The position numbers and the translations under genes were made by a program. Below are positions 1 to 9,203 of a stretch of 64,000 bases of DNA, piece by piece; the stretch's first letter is position 1; each line of letters begins with the position of its first letter. A model generated the notes under the pieces. That model saw only the letters and a program-made list of their open reading frames with translations, had not been told where the DNA came from and searched no databases. The DNA lies in the NCBI RefSeq assembly GCF_004151105.1, contig NZ_PHRF01000090.1, forward strand, positions 62,001 to 126,000, given 5' to 3'. Origin of the DNA: Streptomyces sp. L-9-10 (lineage in GTDB: Bacteria > Actinomycetota > Actinomycetes > Streptomycetales > Streptomycetaceae).

Positions 1-102
1 CTCCTCGGCGTCTTCCTCTCCACGGCGGCCGGCGGCACTCCGGAGCGGACGGGGCGGCTGCTCGACCTCGTCGTCGACGCACTGCGCCCCTCGCGAGGAT
101 GA
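1..102 (+). CDS. C-terminal end of a probable TetR-family regulator (partial)
   Basis: The window opens inside a reading frame that ends at a TGA at 100-102. The 33 visible residues (starting LLGVFLSTAAGG, ending LVVDALRPSRG) look like the last helix of a TetR/AcrR ligand-binding domain, where endings such as LLDLVVDGLRP are common. No helix-turn-helix is inside the window, so the family call rests only on this tail. It is convergent with the next gene. Confidence 0.5.
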   Translation, partial: LLGVFLSTAAGGTPERTGRLLDLVVDALRPSRG

Positions 103-130
103 GGAGGGCAACGCGCCCGCCGGGCACCGT

Positions 131-559
131 TCAGGTCGCCATGAACCGGCCCAGCTCGCGTGACTTCCGCCGCAGGGCGGCCACCCATGCCTCCTCCGTG
201 GGACGGGGGGCCGCCGGGACCTGAACGTCCTCACGGCCGCCGTCCTCGCTGTCGTCGGCCGCCTGCCACCTCACCTCGATGCCCGCCCTCTCCGCCAGGA
301 CCAGCACCGTGGCGACGAACCCCTCGGACAGGGCGGTCATGACGGCGTGGCTCGTCCTCCGGTGCCGCGCGAGCAGGGCGTCGACGAACGCCTCGAATAC
401 GGCGGGATCGATCTGGCACGCGTCGGCCTCCATGGGCCCGATGCCGGACGGTCGCCCCAACTCGTCCTCGTGGACGTCCACCTGGCGCATGAACAGCCGG
501 GAGGCCCCGTTGGACGGGTTCCACAAGGTCTGGTCGCCCAGTTCGTAGTGCTGGCTCAT
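131..559 (-). CDS. Small conserved Streptomyces protein, DUF6086-like
   Basis: A 142-residue protein. The frame stays open further upstream, but the ATG at 559 is preceded at a good distance by a perfect AGGAGG, and the protein from there (MSQHYELGDQTLWNPSNG...) has the composition of a folded cytoplasmic protein, whereas the upstream extension is Arg-rich noise. The N-terminal GDQTLWNPSNGASRLF and GPMEADACQIDP segments resemble a small Streptomyces-restricted family that I believe is DUF6086; function unknown. No signal peptide or TM helix. It is divergent from the sugar operon starting at 794 and convergent with the partial TetR gene; no functional link can be inferred. Confidence 0.8.
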   Translation of the reverse strand: MSQHYELGDQTLWNPSNGASRLFMRQVDVHEDELGRPSGIGPMEADACQIDPAVFEAFVDALLARHRRTSHAVMTALSEGFVATVLVLAERAGIEVRWQAADDSEDGGREDVQVPAAPRPTEEAWVAALRRKSRELGRFMAT

Positions 560-793
560 CGGTGCCTCCTGTCGTAGGACTTCCTGCCGACCACCGTGCC
601 GCAAGCGACTTACTTGCCAAAAGCACCGCCCGGAATGCCTGGCCAATGCACTATTTGCCGTCCTCAAGAGTGTCCGAAGGCGACAGCCAAGCATTTTGTC
701 ACCGCTGTTGACTAACTACCGGGCGGGTGTCAGCATCGCTGCGACTTCTGGAGATCCGTCTTCCCGGTCAAGATCGCACAGGAGAGCCGACGT

Positions 794-2197
794 ATGACGT
801 CCCGTAGTACTGCTGTGTCCGTACACAATCCAGGAACAGGTGAAGTCCTCGGCGAGATAGAGGACTTCACAGCCGAGCGCATCGGCTCCGCACTCGAAGC
901 CGCGGCGAACGGCCAGCGGGCCATGGCTGCGCTACCGGCCCATGCGAGGGCACAACTCCTGCTCAAGGCAGCAGAGTTGATCGAAAGGGAGGCCGACGCG
1001 CTGGCCCGGCAGCTCGCCGCGGAGAACGGCAAGCCGGTCTTCCAGACCACCGAAGAGGTCCGCGCCGCCATCAGGATCTTCCGTGGCTTCGCGGGCGAGG
1101 CCACGCGGCTGCTGGGGAGGCAGATTCCCCTCGACGCGGTACCGGGCCTGGAGCGCCACCTCGCCGTCACGATGCGCGAACCCCTCGGCCCCGTCGCGGC
1201 GTTGGTCCCCTTCAACTACCCCGTCGAGCTGTACGCCCACAAGGCGGCCGCCGCGCTCGCCGCGGGCAACGCGGTGCTCGTCCACCCGCCCGTGCGGTGC
1301 CCGCTCACGCTCATCCGGATCGCGGAACTCATCGCCGCCGCCGGCTTCCCCGACGGCGCGCACCAACTGCTCACCGGCGGGGTGCACGTCTCCCAGGAAC
1401 TGGCCACCAGGGCGGGCGTCGCCGCGGTCAGCCTGACGGGATCCACCACCGCCGGACGCGAGATAGCCCGCCGCGCCGCGGACACCCTCAAGAAGGTCCA
1501 CCTCGAACTCGGCGGCAACGACGCCCTGATCGTCTGCGACGACGCCGACGTGGAAGCCGCGGCGAACGCCGTGATCCTGGGGCGTCTCGCCCGTGGCAAC
1601 GGGCAGATCTGCTGCGCGGTCAAGCGCGTCTACGTCCAGAACGGCGTGCACGACGCCTTCGTGGACGCCCTCCTGTCGGGTGCCGCCAAGCTCAGCGTCG
1701 GCGACCAGCTCGCCGACGGCACCGACGTGGGCCCGCTCATCAGCGAGGCCGCCGCCGAGCGCGTGGAGCAGGCCGTGGGCACCCTCGTCTCTGACGGTGC
1801 CCGCAAAGTGGCGGGCGGGGCCCGTCGCGGCGCCTTCTACGACCCGGCCGTCCTCGTCGACGTGCCCACCGACAGCGCGGCCTTCAACGAGGAGATATTC
1901 GGACCCGTCGCCCCCGTGGCCCGCTTCGAAGACCCCCTGGACGCCGTCCGGATGGCGAACGCCTCCCCGTACGGACTCCAGGCCGCCGTCTTCACCCGGG
2001 ACATCCAGCGCGCGTACTCCCTGGCCGGCCGACTGGACGTGGGCGGCGTCGTGATCAACGGATCCACCGCGCTGCGCGCCGAGAACCTGCCCTTCGGCGG
2101 CCCCAAGGACACCGGCGGTTCCGCCGAGGGACTGCACGACACGGCTCTGGAGTTCACCCGGCAGAAGACGGTCATCGTGATGGAGGCCTTCCAGTGA
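794..2197 (+). CDS. NAD(P)-dependent aldehyde dehydrogenase
   Basis: A 467-residue aldehyde dehydrogenase, full length for the superfamily. The general-base Glu lies in VHLELGGNDALIV, the catalytic Cys in GNGQICCAVKR, and the NAD-site SLTGSTTAGREI is present; EEIFGPVAPV and the C-terminal NLPFGGPKDTG are also typical. Start ATG 794 follows AGGAGAG. It opens a five-gene operon (GTGA overlap with the next gene) with a ribose-type sugar importer and a secreted ConA-like protein, so it probably oxidises an aldehyde arising in catabolism of the imported compound (a hydroxy-aldehyde or semialdehyde); the substrate cannot be read from sequence. A possible promoter is TTGACT (708-713) with CAGCAT 17 nt downstream; this is weak. 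Confidence 0.93.
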   Translation: MTSRSTAVSVHNPGTGEVLGEIEDFTAERIGSALEAAANGQRAMAALPAHARAQLLLKAAELIEREADALARQLAAENGKPVFQTTEEVRAAIRIFRGFAGEATRLLGRQIPLDAVPGLERHLAVTMREPLGPVAALVPFNYPVELYAHKAAAALAAGNAVLVHPPVRCPLTLIRIAELIAAAGFPDGAHQLLTGGVHVSQELATRAGVAAVSLTGSTTAGREIARRAADTLKKVHLELGGNDALIVCDDADVEAAANAVILGRLARGNGQICCAVKRVYVQNGVHDAFVDALLSGAAKLSVGDQLADGTDVGPLISEAAAERVEQAVGTLVSDGARKVAGGARRGAFYDPAVLVDVPTDSAAFNEEIFGPVAPVARFEDPLDAVRMANASPYGLQAAVFTRDIQRAYSLAGRLDVGGVVINGSTALRAENLPFGGPKDTGGSAEGLHDTALEFTRQKTVIVMEAFQ

Positions 2198-3717
2198 GCG
2201 GTGCGCCCGCTCCGCCGGCTCTCGACGTGCGGGGGGTGCACAAGTCGTACGGCGGCACGAAGGTGTTGCACGGCGTGGACCTCAAGGGCCGTGCCGGTGA
2301 CGTGCTCGCCGTGGTCGGCGCGAACGGCGCGGGGAAGTCCACCCTCATCAAGATCCTCGCGGGCGCGGAGCGCATGAGCAGCGGTGAACTGCGCCTCGAC
2401 GGGCAGACCGTGGCCCTGCGCTCCCCGCATGACGCGCACACCCATGGCATCAGGACCGTCCACCAGGAACTCACCCTCGTCCCCGAACTGTCCGTCACGG
2501 AGAACCTGTTGATGGGCCACTACCCGCGGATGCCGGGCGGCCTCATCAACTGGCGGGCCGCACACGCCCGCGCCCGTGTCCTCCTGGAGGACATCGGATA
2601 CGGGGCGATCGACCCCCGGGCCAGGGCAGGCAGCCTCACCGTCGCGCGCCAGCAGATGGTGGAGATCGCCAAGGCCCTCGTGGACGAGAGCGGAGAGCCG
2701 AAGGTACTGGTCCTCGACGAGCCGTCGGCGGTGCTCGCCGGCGCCGACCTGGAGGCCCTGTTCACCCTGATCCGAAGGCTCCAGAAGCGCGGCGTGGTCA
2801 TCGTCTACGTGTCGCACCGGCTCGCCGAGGTCACCGAACTGGCCACCACCATCGTCGTCATCAAGGACGGCCGCGTCGTCGCCGAGACCACACCGCGGCA
2901 CACGGACGAGAACGAGATGATCCGCCTGATGGCGGGCCGCCGTCCGCAGCAGCTGTACCCCGACCGTCGCACCGACGCGGGGCCCGAACTGCTCTCGGTC
3001 CAGGGACTCAGCAGACCGGGTGAGTTCGACGACGTCTCCTTCACCCTGCGGGCAGGTGAGATCACCGGCCTGTTCGGTCTCGTCGGGTCGGGACGCAGCG
3101 AGCTGGCCCACTGCGTCTTCGGTGCCCGGCGCGCGGCCGAAGGGACGATCAGGGCCGAGGGCTCACGCACCGACCGCTTCCGCAGCCCCAAGGAGGCCAT
3201 CGGCGCGGGGCTGGCCCTGGTCACGGAGGACCGCAAACGCACCGGCCTCGTGCTCGGCCTCAGTACCGAGGACAATATCGGCCTGACCACGCTCAAGACC
3301 GCGACCAGGGGACCACTGCTCGACACCGCCCGGCGCAGACGAGACGCCCTGGCGATGACCGAACGGCTCGACATCAGGCCCGCTCATTCCCCGCGGCTGC
3401 CGGTACGCACGCTCAGTGGCGGCAACCAGCAGAAGGCCGTTCTCGCGAAGTGGCTCCTCACGTCGCCCCGCGTGCTCCTCCTCGACGAGCCGACCCGCGG
3501 TGTCGACATGGCGACCCGCGTGGAGATCTACCGCATGCTCGACGAACTCGCCCGCGACGGAATGGCCGTCCTGCTCATCTCGTCCGACCTCACCGAGGTC
3601 CTCGGCGCCACCGACCGCGTGCTGGTGATGCACGAGGGACGGATCACCGCCGAGCTTCCCTCTGACCGTACGTCCGAGGACACCGTCCTCGCCCACGCGA
3701 TCGGACACGCCGCATGA
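2194..3717 (+). CDS. Sugar ABC importer, double ATP-binding protein (RbsA/XylG type)
   Basis: A 507-residue cytoplasmic ATPase with two fused nucleotide-binding domains, as in RbsA, XylG and MglA. Domain 1 has Walker A GANGAGKST near residues 39-47 and Walker B VLVLDEPSA, but its signature region reads LTVARQQMVEIAKAL, divergent from LSGGQ as is usual for the first half of this family. Domain 2 has a degenerate Walker A (LVGSGRSEL), a canonical LSGGNQQK signature and Walker B VLLLDEPTRGVD. The GTG start at 2194 overlaps the stop of the dehydrogenase (GTGA), and the end overlaps the permease start (ATGA), so translation is coupled. It energises import of a monosaccharide or similar compound. 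Confidence 0.95.
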   Translation: MSGAPAPPALDVRGVHKSYGGTKVLHGVDLKGRAGDVLAVVGANGAGKSTLIKILAGAERMSSGELRLDGQTVALRSPHDAHTHGIRTVHQELTLVPELSVTENLLMGHYPRMPGGLINWRAAHARARVLLEDIGYGAIDPRARAGSLTVARQQMVEIAKALVDESGEPKVLVLDEPSAVLAGADLEALFTLIRRLQKRGVVIVYVSHRLAEVTELATTIVVIKDGRVVAETTPRHTDENEMIRLMAGRRPQQLYPDRRTDAGPELLSVQGLSRPGEFDDVSFTLRAGEITGLFGLVGSGRSELAHCVFGARRAAEGTIRAEGSRTDRFRSPKEAIGAGLALVTEDRKRTGLVLGLSTEDNIGLTTLKTATRGPLLDTARRRRDALAMTERLDIRPAHSPRLPVRTLSGGNQQKAVLAKWLLTSPRVLLLDEPTRGVDMATRVEIYRMLDELARDGMAVLLISSDLTEVLGATDRVLVMHEGRITAELPSDRTSEDTVLAHAIGHAA

Positions 3718-4775
3718 CGGACCAACTCTCGGCATCTCCACGGGATTCCGAGCATCTCTCGCAGAACGCCGCCGGGGCGGGGGCAGGCTCGCGGCTGCCC
3801 AGGATCAGGGTGGCGGGGCGCGACATCACCCTCGAAGTGGGCCTCGCCGCGCTGCTGGTCGCCTTCATCGCGATCGCCGGTGCGACCACCGACGCCTTCC
3901 TCACCGAGGCGAACGTGACGAACCTGCTCAAGCAGATGGTCACCACAGGACTGCTCGCCTACGGCATGCTCACGGTGATCCTGACGGGCGGCATCGACCT
4001 GTCGGTCGGCTCGGTGGTCGCCTTCTCCGGCATTCTCGCCGCGGGCCTGTCCGCCGGACTGCCCGTGTGGCTGGCGATGCTGATCGGCGTGGCGTCGGGC
4101 ATCGGGTTCGGGCTGGTCAACGGGGCGCTCGTGGCCCGCTTCCAGCTCGCCCCCTTCGTCGTGACACTCGCCGCGCTCACCACCATCCGCGGTCTGGCCT
4201 TCGTCTACTCGGAGACCCCGGTCGCCCCGGAGAAGGCCGGTTTCTTCGAACTGGGATCGGCCGCGGTCGGCCCCGTGCCCGTGTCCACGATCATCATGAT
4301 CGCTGTGTTCCTGCTCGGCGGAGTCTTCCTCGGCCGCACCCCGGCGGGCCGGGCGCTGACCGCGATCGGCGGCAGCGCGGAAACCGTACGGCTCGCGGGC
4401 ATCGGCGTACGACGCCATGTGGTGCTCGCCTACACCATCAGCGGCGCCTGCGCCGGGCTCGCGGGCGTCATTCTCGCCAGCCGCGTCGGCATCGCCCAGC
4501 CCAGCGTGGGCACCGCCTTCGAACTGGACGCCATCGCCGCCTGCGTGATCGGTGGTGCCAGCCTGGCCGGTGGCAAGGGCACCGTGCGGGCGACCTGCGC
4601 CGGTGTTCTGGTGCTCGCGCTGATCAACAATCTGCTCAACCTCTATGACGTACAGAGCTTCTGGCAGCAGGTTTTCAAGGGGCTCATCATCGTTGCCGTC
4701 ATTCTCGTCCAGCGCGCGGGACGGCTCCGTCCCGCCGCCGGAGCGACGACCCCGGGAAAGGGATCGCTGTCATGA
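3714..4775 (+). CDS. Sugar ABC importer permease (RbsC type)
   Basis: A 353-residue polytopic membrane protein of the RbsC/XylH/AraH family. About 8-10 hydrophobic segments follow a hydrophilic N-terminus of about 35 residues; the family landmark ILTGGIDLSVGSVVAFSG is present, as are GRTPAGRALTAIGGSAETVRLAGI (the loop contacting the ATPase) and the C-terminal FWQQVFKGLIIVAVI. The ATG at 3714 overlaps the ATPase stop and its own end overlaps the start of the binding-protein gene, so all importer parts are one translation unit. It forms the transmembrane pore. Confidence 0.95.
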   Translation: MTDQLSASPRDSEHLSQNAAGAGAGSRLPRIRVAGRDITLEVGLAALLVAFIAIAGATTDAFLTEANVTNLLKQMVTTGLLAYGMLTVILTGGIDLSVGSVVAFSGILAAGLSAGLPVWLAMLIGVASGIGFGLVNGALVARFQLAPFVVTLAALTTIRGLAFVYSETPVAPEKAGFFELGSAAVGPVPVSTIIMIAVFLLGGVFLGRTPAGRALTAIGGSAETVRLAGIGVRRHVVLAYTISGACAGLAGVILASRVGIAQPSVGTAFELDAIAACVIGGASLAGGKGTVRATCAGVLVLALINNLLNLYDVQSFWQQVFKGLIIVAVILVQRAGRLRPAAGATTPGKGSLS

Positions 4776-5749
4776 TCGCCCACAGCAAGAAGCGCCGCGC
4801 CGGACTGCTCGCCGGGGCCGTTCTCGTCACCACCCTGTCGGCCTGCTCGTCCGACGGTGGGAACGCGGGCGGTGAGGGGGACGGCGACTACACGGTCGGC
4901 GTCGCCAACTTCACTTTGAGCGGGCCCTACTTCAACGGCATGGACCGTGCGATCAAGGAGCAGGCGAAGAAGAAGGGCGTCGAGATCCGCAGCACGGACG
5001 CGGGCGGAGACGCGGCCAAGCTCGCCTCGAATGTCGAGGACCTGCTGAGCAAGGGCGTGGACGCGGTCATCATCTCGGGCGGCCCCCTGGAGTCGGCCCC
5101 CGCCGTCCTCAACGCCATCAAGGCCGCGGGCAAGCCCGCCGTACTCGTCGACCGCAAGTTCAAGACCGGCGAATACACGAGCTGGATCGGCCCCGACAAC
5201 GAGGCGATCGGCAAGCAGAACGGCGAGTTCCTGGCCGGACAGCTGCCCGACGCGGCCACGGTCGCGATCGTCAAGGGCGGCCCCGCCGACAACAGCATCG
5301 GCCTGGCCCGCACCAACGGTGTCAAGAGCGCCCTCACCGGCGCCGGACTCAAGATCGTCGAAGCCCCCGACTTCGGCAACTGGAGCTCCGACGGGGGACT
5401 CACCGTGACGGAGAGCCTGCTCGCCTCGCACCAGGACATCGACGCCGTGTTCTGCGAGAACGACGCCATGTGCCTGGGTGCCCAGCGCGCCATCAAGGAC
5501 GCCGGCCGCGACAAGGACATCGTGCTGGCCGGCGTCGACGGCCAGGCCGAAGCGCTCAAGGCCATCTCGGACGGCACGAACTACCTGGTCACCGGCCTCA
5601 ACGACGCCGATCAGATCGGCAGCCTGGGCCTGGACAGGACCATCGACATCCTCGGCGGCAAGAAGACGGAGAAGGACACGGTGGTGCCTTCGCCGCGCGT
5701 CACCAAGGAGAACGCCGACACGTACTACGACCCGGACGGGGAGTTCTGA
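4772..5749 (+). CDS. Sugar ABC importer substrate-binding lipoprotein (RbsB type)
   Basis: A 325-residue periplasmic-binding-protein family 1 member. A signal peptide ends in a lipobox (LSAC) followed by a Ser/Gly-rich stretch, so it should be a lipoprotein on the outer face of the membrane. The body has the RbsB pattern: YTVGVANFTLSGPYFNGM at the first strand, GVDAVIISGG, the repeat-unit hinge GAGLKIVEAPDFGNWS and DAVFCENDAMCLGAQRAI. It delivers substrate to the permease and ATPase encoded just upstream, with which it is coupled by an ATGA overlap. Its stop overlaps the next start (TGATG). The ligand is not determinable, but pentose/hexose-type sugars or polyols are usual. Confidence 0.94.
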   Translation: MIAHSKKRRAGLLAGAVLVTTLSACSSDGGNAGGEGDGDYTVGVANFTLSGPYFNGMDRAIKEQAKKKGVEIRSTDAGGDAAKLASNVEDLLSKGVDAVIISGGPLESAPAVLNAIKAAGKPAVLVDRKFKTGEYTSWIGPDNEAIGKQNGEFLAGQLPDAATVAIVKGGPADNSIGLARTNGVKSALTGAGLKIVEAPDFGNWSSDGGLTVTESLLASHQDIDAVFCENDAMCLGAQRAIKDAGRDKDIVLAGVDGQAEALKAISDGTNYLVTGLNDADQIGSLGLDRTIDILGGKKTEKDTVVPSPRVTKENADTYYDPDGEF

Positions 5750-7224
5750 TGAGCCGCAACGAATCGCACCGAGCCCGTCTCCCTCTGCGAAGAACACACC
5801 GCTACGTGATGACCGCCCTGGTCGGCGGCGCCCTCGCCCTCACACCGCTGCTCGCCGCGGCGCAGACCTCGGCCGAAAGCGCTCCCGCGTCCCTCGCCGG
5901 GCAGAAGCCGCCCGCGCAGAAGCCGCCGGCCAAGCAGCAGTGGAAGCTGCTGCACTCCGAGAACTTCGCCGGGAAGCTCGACCCGGGGAAGGCGCCGTGG
6001 GTCAGGGAGGCCTACGACAACCCGTTCGACACCGTCATGGACGACAACGGCAAGTGGTTCCACAACGACTACGGTGATGCCTGGGACGAGCAGCTCAACT
6101 CCTTCGCCACCTACCGGAAGGAGTTCCCGGTCGGCGAGGACGGCTGGCTGACCGCGTCGCTGTCGGCCCGCGACTGGAACAAGGACGGCACCATCGAGAA
6201 GCCGCCGTCCATCACCAACGGCACAGCGGGCAAGTCCACCGTCGCCAGACTCGACGTCCCCGACCACACGGGCGGCGCCATCTTCCGGCCCACCGAGGCA
6301 CTTCCCGATCAGTACCGCATCGAGTACAAGCTCAAGACGCTCGACTTCGGCGGCAAGCGCAACGGAACCATCGACTACGACAACCGCGTCAACGGGTACA
6401 GCAAGGACGGGTGCAAGACACAGCACCCCTGGGGCGAGGGCTCCAGAAGCCCCGGCTGGGAGGGCGACGCCTCCGCCCCGTACTGCGAGTGGCAGGACGT
6501 CCGCGCGGGCAAGTACGGCTACAACGGATTCCACTACCTGTCCATCGTGGACTTCGCCGACCCCGCGCCCCGCAACAACCACTTCTGGCACTACCGGCGC
6601 AAGGTGCTCATGGACTCCTTCGCCCAGCACCCCGACCGCGTCGGCACGGGCACCGGAGGCCGCGTCTGCAACGCCAAGACCAACGAGTACTACGACTACA
6701 AGGACAGCAGCTTCAACACGGTCAACATGTGGATCAGCGGACTGCCCAACTGGGCCCCGGGCCAGGGCGGTCTTGCCGGTAACTCGCAGTGGTTCATGAC
6801 CAGTTGCTCCAACGGCGTCGCCGAGCAGCAGCTGTCGTCCGCGGCCGAACTCCAGCCCGAGCTGATGCCGAACGAGGACTACACGTTCGCCATCGAGCGC
6901 GACGCGACGGGCTACACGCTGGAGGCCAGCGGGAACTTCGCCCGCGCCGGACAGCAGACACTCCGCTTCCACCGCGACTTCATCGTGGACAACAATCCGA
7001 TCTGGCACTACAACGTCAAGCCCGACGAGTACGACGGCCGCTACAACAACACCCTCGTCCAGGGCAAGGACCTGAACGGGAAGGCCGAATGGCCCGACCA
7101 GTGGCCGAAGGACTCCGCCTACCCGGACTCCTTCGTCATCGGTGACCTCTACACCAACGTGTACGAGGGCAGCGCCAGCCTCACGGACATCAAACTGTTC
7201 GTGCCGAAGCCCGGGAAGAAGTGA
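5749..7224 (+). CDS. Secreted ConA-like (glucanase/lectin fold) protein, unknown substrate
   Basis: A 491-residue exported protein. The frame is open upstream, but the ATG at 5749 shares TGATG with the preceding stop and begins a classic Sec signal peptide (LPLRRTHRYVMTALVGGALAL, cleavage near AAA-QT). A Pro/Gln-rich linker follows, then a Trp/Tyr/Asn-rich domain: ENFAGKLDPGKAPWVREAYDN, the edge-strand pattern GGAIFRPTEALPDQYRIEYK, paired cysteines, and a C-terminal GDLYTNVYEGSASLTDIKLF typical of jelly-roll beta-sandwiches (GH16/LamG/PL-like). I cannot assign a family or catalytic residues. Its place in an importer/dehydrogenase operon suggests it acts outside on the polymer whose products are imported. 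Confidence 0.85.
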   Translation: MSRNESHRARLPLRRTHRYVMTALVGGALALTPLLAAAQTSAESAPASLAGQKPPAQKPPAKQQWKLLHSENFAGKLDPGKAPWVREAYDNPFDTVMDDNGKWFHNDYGDAWDEQLNSFATYRKEFPVGEDGWLTASLSARDWNKDGTIEKPPSITNGTAGKSTVARLDVPDHTGGAIFRPTEALPDQYRIEYKLKTLDFGGKRNGTIDYDNRVNGYSKDGCKTQHPWGEGSRSPGWEGDASAPYCEWQDVRAGKYGYNGFHYLSIVDFADPAPRNNHFWHYRRKVLMDSFAQHPDRVGTGTGGRVCNAKTNEYYDYKDSSFNTVNMWISGLPNWAPGQGGLAGNSQWFMTSCSNGVAEQQLSSAAELQPELMPNEDYTFAIERDATGYTLEASGNFARAGQQTLRFHRDFIVDNNPIWHYNVKPDEYDGRYNNTLVQGKDLNGKAEWPDQWPKDSAYPDSFVIGDLYTNVYEGSASLTDIKLFVPKPGKK

Positions 7225-7243
7225 GCTGACTCCCGAAGACCAC

Positions 7244-7289
7244 GGCTCCGCCTCCTCGTCCGGCCGGCAGCGGGCGAGGAGGCGGAGCC
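7244..7289 (+). terminator. Hairpin terminator closing the 794-7224 operon
   Basis: A perfect 15-bp inverted repeat (7244-7258 with 7275-7289; arm GGCTCCGCCTCCTCG) with a 16-nt loop, 20 nt after the operon's last stop. There is no T-tract, as is usual in Streptomyces. It separates the sugar operon from the exporter operon. Confidence 0.85.
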
Positions 7290-7446
7290 ATGCCACGCGG
7301 ACCCGTGCCGCGGAAGTCGAAGACGACTGGAGCGCCGAGGCCGTGATCGGTAATTCGGTGGCGGCGAGAGCGAGTTGACGGGCACACTCGCTGATCGACT
7401 GCTTCCCGTTCCCGCGCGGGAAGCCGCACGGTCCAGGAAGGCATCC

Positions 7447-8418
7447 ATGCCCGTCATCGAGGTGACAGACCTCGTCAAGGAGTTCCGCAGACCCAAGCGG
7501 CACCAAGGCTCGTTCGCGGGCGTCCGCACGCTGCTGACCCGCGAGTACACCGTCAACCGGGCCGTCGACGGCATCAGCTTCCGGATCGAGCCGGGCGAGA
7601 TGGTGGGTTACCTCGGTCCCAACGGCGCCGGGAAGTCCACCAGCATCAAAATGCTCACCGGCATTCTCGTGCCCACCTCCGGCACCGTCCGCGTCGCCGG
7701 AGCCACGCCCTGGCGTGACCGGGCCCGTAACGCCCGCCAGATCGGCGTGGTCTTCGGCCAGCGCAGCCAGCTCTGGTGGGACCTGCCACTGCGCGACTCG
7801 CTGTGGCTGATCGGCCGGCTCTACGACGTACCCGCGGGCCGGTTCGCCGAGAAACAGAAGCAGTTCACCGAACTGCTCGACCTCGGATCCTTCCTCGACA
7901 CCCCGGTGCGTCAGCTCTCGCTCGGCCAGCGGATGCGCGGCGACCTCGCCGCCGCCATGCTCTACGACCCGAGCATCCTCTACCTCGACGAACCCACCGT
8001 CGGGCTCGACGTCGTCGCCAAGGAACGAATACGCGCCTTCGTCGCCGAACTCAACCGCGAGTCCGGCACCACGGTCGTCCTCACCACCCATGACCTCGAC
8101 GACGTCGAGGAACTGTGCGAACGCATCGTGCTCATCGACCACGGCAAAGTCGCCTACGACGGCGACGTGGACGAACTCAAGGCCCGCTACGCCCCGCACC
8201 GCGAACTCGTCGTGCAGACCGAGCACCTTGAGGAAGTCGAGGGCGCCGAGATCGTCCGCCGCGAGGAGGGCAAGGTGTGGCTCCGCTTCGACCCCGCGCT
8301 GACCTCGCCCGCCCGGCTGGTCGCCGCGGTACTGGCGGAACACCGGGTGACCGATCTGTCGATCGTGGAACCCGAGCTGGAGAGCGTCATCCACCGGATC
8401 TACGCGGACCGCGGATGA
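7447..8418 (+). CDS. ABC-2 type exporter ATP-binding protein
   Basis: A 323-residue ATPase. ATG 7447 is preferred over upstream starts because AGGAAGG sits 5-8 nt before it and the conserved fold begins with PVIEVTDLVKEFRRP. Walker A GPNGAGKST, signature LSLGQRMRGDLAAAM, Walker B ILYLDEPTVGLD and the H-loop TTHDLDDVE are all intact. The NRAVDGISFRIEPGEMVGYLG start and the regulatory C-terminal domain match the DrrA/NatA-like subgroup that partners paired DUF990-type (ABC-2 family 6) permeases. The gene ends in an ATGA overlap with the first permease. Substrate unknown; these exporters commonly move drugs, viologens or lipids. Confidence 0.93.
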   Translation: MPVIEVTDLVKEFRRPKRHQGSFAGVRTLLTREYTVNRAVDGISFRIEPGEMVGYLGPNGAGKSTSIKMLTGILVPTSGTVRVAGATPWRDRARNARQIGVVFGQRSQLWWDLPLRDSLWLIGRLYDVPAGRFAEKQKQFTELLDLGSFLDTPVRQLSLGQRMRGDLAAAMLYDPSILYLDEPTVGLDVVAKERIRAFVAELNRESGTTVVLTTHDLDDVEELCERIVLIDHGKVAYDGDVDELKARYAPHRELVVQTEHLEEVEGAEIVRREEGKVWLRFDPALTSPARLVAAVLAEHRVTDLSIVEPELESVIHRIYADRG

Positions 8419-9203
8419 AAGCCCATCTCGCCTGCGCCCGGATGGAGTTCCGCGTCGCCCTCGCCTACCGCACGTCCTACCTGTCGACGTTCGTGATGAT
8501 GCTCCTGCAGATCTACCTGCTGACGGTGGTGTGGAGCGCGTTCTACGACGGCCGCGAGGACGTGGACGGGATCCCCCTCGGCACCATGACGGCGTACGCG
8601 ACCCTGGCCACCCTCCAGTACACGCTGGTCAGCCCCTGGCGGTCGTCGCCCATCGACCAACGGGTGCGGGAGGGCAAGGTCGCGGTGGACCTGCTGCGCC
8701 CCATCGGCTTCCCCGGGCAGATGCTGGCGGGCCAGCTCGGGTGGATCTCCGCCTCGGTTCCGGTCCTGGTGGTGGCCCTGCCGTTCGCGCTGCTGGTCGG
8801 CGCGGGCCGGGCCCCCGCGTCACCGGCCGCCGCGTTCGCCTATCCGCTGGCTCTGCTCGGCGCGCTGGTCGTCAGCCAGCTGCTGGGGTTGCTGCTCGGC
8901 ATGGTGTCCTTCTGGACACTGGAGGTGAGCGGAGCCCTGCTGGCCTACCGCTTCGTCGCACAGTTCTTCTCCGGCGCCCTCGTGCCCCTGTGGTTCATGC
9001 CGGATCCGGTCAGGTCCGCCGCGGAACTGCTCCCCTTCCAGGCGACCGCGCACGCCCCGGCCGCCATCTACCTCGGCCAGGCGGAGGGCTCCGGTATCGC
9101 CGCAGCCCTCGCCGTGCAGCTGTGGTGGATCGTCGCCCTGAGCGGGCTGGCCGCGCTGGTCTGGTCGCGGGCACGGCACCGTGTCATGTCGCAGGGCGGG
9201 TGA
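8415..9203 (+). CDS. ABC-2 family exporter permease 1 (DUF990-like)
   Basis: A 262-residue integral membrane protein with about six TM helices. The start at 8415 (MKAHLACARMEFRVALAYR) is fixed by the ATGA overlap with the ATPase stop. The N-terminal amphipathic segment before the first TM, SPWRSSPIDQRVREGKVAVDLLRPIGFPGQ in the first cytoplasmic loop and FFSGALVPLWFMPDPV before the last TM pairs are typical of the DUF990/ABC2_membrane_6 family. It probably forms a heterodimeric pore with the next gene product, to which it is coupled by a GTGA overlap. Confidence 0.92.
   Translation: MKAHLACARMEFRVALAYRTSYLSTFVMMLLQIYLLTVVWSAFYDGREDVDGIPLGTMTAYATLATLQYTLVSPWRSSPIDQRVREGKVAVDLLRPIGFPGQMLAGQLGWISASVPVLVVALPFALLVGAGRAPASPAAAFAYPLALLGALVVSQLLGLLLGMVSFWTLEVSGALLAYRFVAQFFSGALVPLWFMPDPVRSAAELLPFQATAHAPAAIYLGQAEGSGIAAALAVQLWWIVALSGLAALVWSRARHRVMSQGG

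Noticed and set aside
5725..8394. Long open frame of 889 codons on the minus strand
   Set aside because: It is antisense to well-recognised genes (secreted ConA-like protein and ABC ATPase), is rich in Gly, Val, Arg and Glu without domain similarity, and arises from the extreme third-position G+C of the real genes.
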